Of a stretch of DNA of 29,706 bases, positions 24,801 through 29,706 are shown one piece after another. The translations under genes and the position numbers were made by a program. Positions within the stretch are counted from its first letter, which is position 1. Every line of letters begins with the position of its first letter. Location of the stretch: positions 1-29,706 of the forward strand of contig JAEWAQ010000016.1 in assembly GCA_023391635.1 (NCBI GenBank), written 5' to 3'. Below the pieces are notes generated by a model that searched no databases, was not told the DNA's origin, and saw nothing but the letters and a program-made list of their open reading frames with translations. The DNA comes from Bacillota bacterium. Lineage in GTDB: Bacteria > Bacillota > Bacilli > Paenibacillales > Paenibacillaceae.

Positions 24801-25649
24801 ATGGCGCTCGAATTAGGACTGCAATTGTATTCGGTCAGAAATGCGCTGCAGAACAATGCGGTGGAGGCGCTGGAGAAAGCGGCCGAAATCGGGTATCGGA
24901 AATTGGAGCTCGCGCTGCATAACCAGGATGGACGATTTCAAGTCGGGGCCTTGTCCGCTTCGGAATTTCGCAAGCAGACGGAGCGCCTGGGGATGGCGAC
25001 GGTCAGCAGCCACGCCATGCTGCACGAGGACGCCGATCCGGCTCCACTGCTCGACTTTCTGGAGGAGATCGGCAGCCCGACATGGGTGATCCCGATTGCG
25101 TTTTTCGAAGATCGCCGGCAGGTCGCCGCGTATTGCGACCAATTGAATCGCTACGGAGAAGCCGCGCGAAAGCGGGACATCGATTTCTACTATCACCACC
25201 ATTTTCAGGAGTTTCAGGTGTTCGAAGGCGAGCGCATCATCGATACGATGCTGGCCCTTACCGATCCGGCGCTGGTCAAGTTTGAACTGGACACGTACTG
25301 GGCGGCGAGAGGCGGAGAAGATCCCGTCTATTGGCTGCGCAAGCTGGGTGCGCGCTGCGATCTCGTTCATCAGAAAGATTTGCCCGCATCGGTCGCTATG
25401 GTCAATTACTTCGACGTATACGGCAAGGATGCCCGGATTACGCTGGACACGCTGTATAAGACGCAGGATGCAGCGCAATTTACGGAAGCAGGCGAGGGCG
25501 TGCTGGATATCCCGGCATATCTGGCGGAAATTCGCAAGCTTGGTCATGCCCGCTATATTTTTGTGGAACAGGACATGACGAGCCGGGGCGAATGGGAGAG
25601 CGTCGCAATCAGTTACCGGAACATGACGAAGCTGCTGGGCGACTTGTAG
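24801..25649 (+). CDS. Sugar phosphate isomerase/epimerase-like TIM-barrel enzyme (copy A)
   Basis: Predicted cytosolic TIM-barrel enzyme, 282 aa, of the AP-endonuclease family 2 fold. It begins LELGLQLYSVRNAL as family members do. Possible metal-site residues lie in YYHHHFQEF, VKFELDTYWAARGGEDP, LVHQKD and FVEQD. ATG 24801 is chosen (AAGGAGG seven bases upstream); the TTG at 24795 lies next to that site. The protein is a clear paralogue of the gene at 26806, sharing the segments ELDT(Y/F)W, GEDP and HQKD at the same spacing. It follows the binding protein by 27 bp and precedes an oxidoreductase. Substrate unknown; a keto-sugar or sugar phosphate is likely. Confidence 0.86.
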   Translation: MALELGLQLYSVRNALQNNAVEALEKAAEIGYRKLELALHNQDGRFQVGALSASEFRKQTERLGMATVSSHAMLHEDADPAPLLDFLEEIGSPTWVIPIAFFEDRRQVAAYCDQLNRYGEAARKRDIDFYYHHHFQEFQVFEGERIIDTMLALTDPALVKFELDTYWAARGGEDPVYWLRKLGARCDLVHQKDLPASVAMVNYFDVYGKDARITLDTLYKTQDAAQFTEAGEGVLDIPAYLAEIRKLGHARYIFVEQDMTSRGEWESVAISYRNMTKLLGDL

Positions 25650-25679
25650 ATCGATCCATGACTTTGGGAGGGCCTGAAC

Positions 25680-26768
25680 ATGAGCAAGGTGAAAGTGGGC
25701 ATCGTCGGCTGCGGCAATATCAGCGACATCTATTTGACCAATTGCCGCACCTATGAGGACCTGGAAGTGGTGAGGCTTGCGGATATCGACCTGGAACGCG
25801 CCGCCGCGAAGGCGGCGCAGTACGGGGTGCCCCTCTCGGGCACGCTCGCAGAGCTGCTGGCGGATCCGGCAGTCGATATCGTGCTCAATCTGACCATTCC
25901 GGCGGCGCATGCGGAAGTCAGCCTGGCCGCGCTGGGGGCGGGCAAGCACGTCTATACGGAGAAGCCGCTCGCCGTAACGATGGAAGACGGGCGTCGCATT
26001 CTGGCGCTTGCGCAGCGCAAAGGGCTGCGGGTCGGCGTTGCGCCCGACACGGTGCTCGGCGGCGGCATTCAGACGTGCCGCAAGCTGATCGACGAGGGGG
26101 CGATCGGTACGCCCGTCGCGGCGACGGCGTTCATGATGTACGGCGGCCCGGAGAGCTGGCACCCTAATCCGGGGTTCTTGTACGAGATCGGCGCCGGGCC
26201 GATGTTCGATATGGGGCCGTATTACCTGTCGGCGTTCGTCACGCTGCTCGGCCCGATCCGGCGCGTGACGGGCACCGCCGTCATCTCTTATCCGGAACGC
26301 CTGATTACGAGCGAGCCGCTGTACGGACAGACGATCCGCGTGCAGACGCCGACGCATATTGCCGGGGTGCTCGATTTCGTCAGCGGGGCGGCCGCAACGC
26401 TCATTACGAGCTTCGACGTCAAGGGCGGCACATCGCTGCCCTCGATCGAAATCTACGGCAGCGAAGGCAGCTTGCTCGTACCGGATCCGAACACGTTCGG
26501 CGGTCCGGTGAAAATTCGCAAGCCCGGCTGGGAGGAACAGTGGCGCGATGTGCCGCTTACGCATGAGCATACGGACAATGCGCGCGGCATCGGACTGCTC
26601 GACATGGCCAGGGCGCTGCGCAGCGGCGAGCCTCATCGCGCAGCGGGAGAAGTCGGCCTGCAAACGCTTGAGGCGATGCACGGCTTCCATATCGCCTCGC
26701 GTGAAGAGCGGCATTACCATATGCAAAGCGTGTGCGAGCGCCCGTCGGCGATGCCGGCAAAATCGTAA
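25680..26768 (+). CDS. Gfo/Idh/MocA-family oxidoreductase
   Basis: NAD(P)-dependent dehydrogenase type, 362 aa. G-C-G-N-I-S in VKVGIVGCGNISDIYL is the dinucleotide-binding loop, and EKP in YTEKPLAVTMEDG carries the conserved lysine. The second-domain motif is FDMGPYYLSAFVTLLGP. Here the position that is His in many members is Tyr, as in a known subgroup with GxxD/DMGPY signatures. GGGAGGG precedes the ATG. Its codon use looks visibly richer in G and C than that of the gene after it. It pairs with the TIM-barrel gene 30 bp upstream. Reaction unknown, probably sugar or cyclitol oxidoreduction. Confidence 0.9.
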   Translation: MSKVKVGIVGCGNISDIYLTNCRTYEDLEVVRLADIDLERAAAKAAQYGVPLSGTLAELLADPAVDIVLNLTIPAAHAEVSLAALGAGKHVYTEKPLAVTMEDGRRILALAQRKGLRVGVAPDTVLGGGIQTCRKLIDEGAIGTPVAATAFMMYGGPESWHPNPGFLYEIGAGPMFDMGPYYLSAFVTLLGPIRRVTGTAVISYPERLITSEPLYGQTIRVQTPTHIAGVLDFVSGAAATLITSFDVKGGTSLPSIEIYGSEGSLLVPDPNTFGGPVKIRKPGWEEQWRDVPLTHEHTDNARGIGLLDMARALRSGEPHRAAGEVGLQTLEAMHGFHIASREERHYHMQSVCERPSAMPAKS

Positions 26769-26805
26769 TCGAAAGATGACGAAGAAATAAAGGAGAAGAT
26801 CATCC

Positions 26806-27747
26806 ATGCTCAAAGTAGGTTTAGCTTTATACACAATCCGGGACAAAATGAATGCCAATCCGATCGAAGCCATTGAAAGGGTCGGCAAGCTTGGCTACAA
26901 ATACGTTGAGGCGGCCAACTATGCCCTTGACAACAACGCGCTGCTTGGTTTTGATATTACGCCGGAAGCTTTCAAGGCCAAGCTTGATGAATTTGGCATG
27001 AAATTGGTAAGCTGCCATATCGGAAGAGCGGATTTGTATGAAGATGCGGGCTCCAGCATGATTCAGTTGAAGGAGACGCCCAGAATTCTCGATCTCACGG
27101 AAGAGGATATTAAAAGATGCTCCGAAGCCCATCTGAAGGTCGGCAATGACAAGCTCGTATATCCAATCGCGTTTTACCCGAACAGCAGAGATGAAGTGAT
27201 GAAAAAATGCGAATATTTCAACCGTTTGTCATCGATCGCGAAATCGTGCGGAACGACATTGGTGTACCATGCTCACTTCCAGGAGTACGCGCTTGTCGAC
27301 GGCAAGTTGATCTTCGAATATTTGTATGATCATACCGACATGCTTTTTGAACTGGATACCTTCTGGGTGCTGCGCAGCGGGGAAGATCCAATCAGCATGA
27401 TGAAGCGTTTTGGCGACAGAATCATTCTTCTGCACCAGAAAGATTTCTCGAAGGACACCAATGTGAACCTGAATCTTTGGACCTTCTACGGCTCGGAGAT
27501 GAAAAACGGAACACGTCCCGGCAGATATGTGAGGAATCCGGAATTTTTCTGTATTGATGTCCCCGAGGTATTTGCGGAAATCGGCACGGGCATATTGCCG
27601 GTCCAGGATTATATTGACGCGGCCAACCAATATACAAAAGCGGAGTACATTCTCCTGGAGCAGGACTATAGCGTAAAATACGACGAATATGAAAGCATTG
27701 AGATCAGCATGAACAGCTTCAAAAAATTTAATGGCATTCAGTGGTGA
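26806..27747 (+). CDS. Sugar phosphate isomerase/epimerase-like TIM-barrel enzyme (copy B)
   Basis: TIM-barrel enzyme, 313 aa, paralogous to the gene at 24801 and about 30 residues longer. The extra length includes an insertion near 240-265 (YGSEMKNGTRPGRYVRNPEF). Shared landmarks are the start LKVGLALYTIRDKM, VYHAHFQEY, LFELDTFWVLRSGEDP, ILLHQKD and ILLEQDYS. AAAGGAG lies about ten bases before the ATG. The gene is lower in GC than the oxidoreductase before it. It probably acts on a related intermediate in the same pathway. Whether it isomerises, epimerises or cleaves cannot be told from sequence. Confidence 0.86.
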   Translation: MLKVGLALYTIRDKMNANPIEAIERVGKLGYKYVEAANYALDNNALLGFDITPEAFKAKLDEFGMKLVSCHIGRADLYEDAGSSMIQLKETPRILDLTEEDIKRCSEAHLKVGNDKLVYPIAFYPNSRDEVMKKCEYFNRLSSIAKSCGTTLVYHAHFQEYALVDGKLIFEYLYDHTDMLFELDTFWVLRSGEDPISMMKRFGDRIILLHQKDFSKDTNVNLNLWTFYGSEMKNGTRPGRYVRNPEFFCIDVPEVFAEIGTGILPVQDYIDAANQYTKAEYILLEQDYSVKYDEYESIEISMNSFKKFNGIQW

Positions 27748-27782
27748 TCAATGAATTTGCCAATGCGGGAGAGAAGATCAGG

Positions 27783-28868
27783 ATGAAACAACCCCTGTTG
27801 AATGTGGGCATGATCGGTCTTGGAGAAGTGGCCCAGGTCATTCACATCCCGGTTCTCAAATCGTTGCCTCAGCATTACCGAATTGCCGCATTTTGCGACA
27901 TTTCCCCGAAGCTGGTTGAAGATATGGGGAGAAAGCATGGCGTAACCCGTCTTTACACCGATGCTTCCGAAATGGTCAAGCAAGACGATCTGGATGTCGT
28001 CTTTGTATTAAACAGCGACGAGTACCACGCAGAATGCGCCATTTCGGCTGCGAATCATAACAAGCATGTGTTCATTGAGAAACCGATGTGTTTGACCGTA
28101 TCCGAAGCCGATGCCATCATCGAGGCCCGAGACCGAAACCGCGTGCAGATCATGGTCGGCTATATGAGACGCTATGCGGCGTCTTTCGTCGAAGCGGTGA
28201 AGGAAATCGGAGATTTCGAACAAATCAAATATGCGAGAATTCGGGATATTGTCGGGCCCAATCGTTTCTTCGTCGATCCGACCAGCCACGTCGTCGCTTA
28301 CGACGATATCCCGGCAGCGCTGCGGGAAGATAAGCAGAGACGCGCGGAACGACTGGTTCGGGAAGCGACGGGCTTCGGTCCCGAATCCCCGTATTTCATG
28401 TTCTACCGCTTCCTGTGCGGGCTTTCCAGCCATGACCTGTCAGCGATGCGGGAAGCGATCGGCATGCCCAAGCGGGTGCTGGGAGCCAAATTGGCTATGG
28501 GAGAGCATATCTTCGACATCTTCTTCAATGCGGTCTTTGACTACGGCGCTTTCGGCGTGACCTTCGAGACCGGCTTTGACGGACAGGGGCGCTTCGATGC
28601 GCATGTGGAAGTGTATTCGCGTCAGAAATCCGTAAAGGTGCAATACAATACGCCCTATATCCGGCATCTGCCGGTCGAGCTGGAAATTCAGGAAACCAGG
28701 GGCGAGAAATTTATCCGATCGGTGGTTCGGCCGACCTACACGGATCCGTACACGCTGGAGATGAAGCATTTGTACGATGTCATCACCCGGGGCCATGCGC
28801 CGAAAACCACGCCGGAAGACTACAAGAAGGACCTGGCCATATTCAAGATGATCATGGACGCGCTGTAA
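27783..28868 (+). CDS. Gfo/Idh/MocA-family oxidoreductase
   Basis: NAD(P)-dependent dehydrogenase type, 361 aa. The Rossmann loop is G-L-G-E-V-A in LNVGMIGLGEVAQVIHIPVL; EKP occurs in FIEKPMCLTVSEAD and a histidine in CGLSSHDLSAMREAIG. The latter (SHDL at a DxxH-like position) resembles a branch distinct from the other two oxidoreductases here. ATG 27783 is preferred, with GGGAG about 11 bases upstream. A GTG at 27741 would overlap the previous gene and add 14 residues with no homologous look. Last gene of the second cluster, followed by a stem-loop. Confidence 0.89.
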   Translation: MKQPLLNVGMIGLGEVAQVIHIPVLKSLPQHYRIAAFCDISPKLVEDMGRKHGVTRLYTDASEMVKQDDLDVVFVLNSDEYHAECAISAANHNKHVFIEKPMCLTVSEADAIIEARDRNRVQIMVGYMRRYAASFVEAVKEIGDFEQIKYARIRDIVGPNRFFVDPTSHVVAYDDIPAALREDKQRRAERLVREATGFGPESPYFMFYRFLCGLSSHDLSAMREAIGMPKRVLGAKLAMGEHIFDIFFNAVFDYGAFGVTFETGFDGQGRFDAHVEVYSRQKSVKVQYNTPYIRHLPVELEIQETRGEKFIRSVVRPTYTDPYTLEMKHLYDVITRGHAPKTTPEDYKKDLAIFKMIMDAL

Positions 28869-28871
28869 GCG

Positions 28872-28915
28872 TTAGCCGCAGGAAAGCTGGTGTTTCAGCA
28901 GCTTCCTGCGGCTAA
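28872..28915 (+). terminator. Stem-loop terminator of the second carbohydrate operon
   Basis: A 17-bp stem (TTAGCCGCAGGAAaGCTG with CAGCTTCCTGCGGCTAA, one bulged A) closes a 9-base loop three bases after the stop. The tail has only GGGTTTT about five bases later, so release may be partial. Confidence 0.7.
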
Positions 28916-28953
28916 TGAGGGTTTTCGTCGCTGTCTTCATACAAAATCCGTTA

Positions 28954-28983
28954 TTGACAATTTACATAACGCCGTGTTATATT
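28954..28983 (+). promoter_or_regulatory. Sigma-A promoter of the LacI-family gene
   Basis: Perfect TTGACA (28954-28959), an 18-bp spacer and TATATT (28978-28983), with TG one base before the -10. Transcription would start near 28990 and leave a leader of about 90 bases. Confidence 0.8.
28966..28980. promoter_or_regulatory. Operator-like dyad inside the LacI-gene promoter
   Basis: ATAAC-GCCGT-GTTAT sits between the -35 and -10 boxes, with near-symmetry continuing outwards (ACATAAC/GTTATAT). The position fits autorepression by the LacI-family protein or another dimeric regulator. Confidence 0.4.
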
Positions 28984-29079
28984 AAATCCTAAGAGCTGAA
29001 AGGGCTTACTTTTCGCTTGTTAACATTCTCTAACGCAAGTTCATTAATCGCATTTCCTGAAGGGAAGCAGGATCGAAGA

Positions 29080-29706
29080 ATGGCTATTACTAAAAAAGAT
29101 ATTGCAGATTATTTAGGGATATCGCGCACAGCCGTATCGCTTGTTCTGAACAATACGCCCACTAGCACCGTATCGGAAGAAACGCGCAAAAAAATATTGC
29201 GGGCAGCCGAAGAACTAGGTTATGCAGAAGCCAGTCGAAAGCTTTGCTATATTTTGTACAACAGGCCTATCGATGATCCCCGTTATATGAACGATCTGCG
29301 TGTAGTCGAAGATTCCGCGAACTCCTATAACTATCAGGTACTCTTTATGAACATGGACGCAGTTCCGGATAATTATATTAAACTTCAGCGCATGTTGCTC
29401 AGCCGTGAGGTATACGGCTTCATCATCAGCGGCGATATTGACGAGCAAATCATCGAGACGATGGTGCAATCCAAAGTGCCCTATGTGTTTTATGGAGGCA
29501 CATTGCGTGACGATGTGAATGTCGTGATCAATGACGACAAAAAGATGGCATATGAGGCAACCAAATTTTTGCTATCACTCAACCACCGCCATATTGCTTG
29601 TTTTACAGGCGGACTTGATCTTATGACGCATATGTACAGCATCGAAGGATATAAGCAGGCATTCGAAGAGGCGGGCTTACCCGTCGACAAATCGTTGGTA
29701 CAGGTC
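29080..29706 (+). CDS. LacI-family transcriptional regulator, 3' end outside the window
   Basis: DNA-binding sugar-responsive regulator; 209 codons are visible with no stop before the right edge. Residues 1-48 form the LacI HTH (ITKKDIADYLGISRTAVSLVLNN, VSEETRKKILRAAEELGY; read in parts), followed by a periplasmic-binding-protein-like sensor domain (VYGFIISGDID, VPYVFYGGT, NVVINDDKKMAYEATKFL, HIACFTGG). The hinge after the HTH (AEASRKLCYILYN) lacks the usual N-A-x-A-R-S-L pattern, so DNA-induced hinge folding may differ. ATG 29080 follows AGGA by seven bases. It may control the cluster that ends at 28868 or one beyond the edge. Confidence 0.92.
   Translation, partial: MAITKKDIADYLGISRTAVSLVLNNTPTSTVSEETRKKILRAAEELGYAEASRKLCYILYNRPIDDPRYMNDLRVVEDSANSYNYQVLFMNMDAVPDNYIKLQRMLLSREVYGFIISGDIDEQIIETMVQSKVPYVFYGGTLRDDVNVVINDDKKMAYEATKFLLSLNHRHIACFTGGLDLMTHMYSIEGYKQAFEEAGLPVDKSLVQV

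Noticed and set aside
24813..26888. Minus-strand open frame of 691 aa
   Set aside because: It is antisense to an isomerase and an oxidoreductase with clear motifs. Its Arg/His-rich text is typical of an antisense frame in GC-rich coding DNA.

Overview
The window looks like chromosomal DNA of a Gram-positive, Paenibacillus-type Firmicute (Paenibacillaceae). The signs are moderate GC, AGGAGG-type ribosome binding sites with many GTG starts, YesM/YesN-type sensor kinase plus AraC-type response regulator pairs next to CUT1 sugar ABC transporters without their own ATPase, LplB/YtcP-type permeases, lipoprotein solute-binding proteins, and an SLH-domain cell-surface protein. Family assignments come from reading motifs; no database search was run.

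Layout. (1) 230-4059, minus strand: a sensor histidine kinase, its AraC-type response regulator and a beta-lactamase-fold serine hydrolase. (2) 4288-9439, plus strand, divergent from it: sugar-binding lipoprotein, two permeases, a TIM-barrel 'sugar phosphate isomerase/epimerase' and a Gfo/Idh/MocA oxidoreductase, behind a promoter with a cre-like site. (3) 9549-12080: a large MalT-like LuxR-family ATPase regulator with no ordinary start codon at its expected N-terminus, closed by a clear terminator. (4) 12214-16393: two secreted proteins, one of tandem beta-sandwich-like modules and one with three C-terminal SLH domains. (5) 16548-17465, minus strand: a PadR regulator fused to DUF4180, preceded by a 50-bp perfect palindrome; beyond it lies a remnant that reads like the end of a tag (3-methyladenine DNA glycosylase I) gene. 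(6) 17850-21228: a second YesMN-type pair. (7) 21337-28868: LplB- and YtcP-type permeases, a large solute-binding lipoprotein, then two alternating isomerase/epimerase and Gfo/Idh/MocA pairs, ending at a stem-loop. (8) 29080 to the right edge: the first 209 codons of a LacI-family regulator behind a good sigma-A promoter.

How it may work together. Both carbohydrate clusters follow the same plan: an extracytoplasmic sensor pair next to a CUT1 importer, then cytosolic TIM-barrel enzymes paired with NAD(P)-dependent oxidoreductases. Three such enzyme pairs in under 22 kb suggest uptake and oxidative isomerisation or cleavage of unusual sugars or glycosides (inositol-like, keto-sugar or 3-keto-glycoside chemistry). 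That is inference; no substrate can be read from the sequence. No transporter ATPase is present, so a shared MsmX/UgpC-type ATPase elsewhere is expected. The points most worth a second look are the noncanonical start of the MalT-like gene, the palindrome at padR, the cre/terminator arrangement before 21337, and the repeated isomerase-oxidoreductase pairing.
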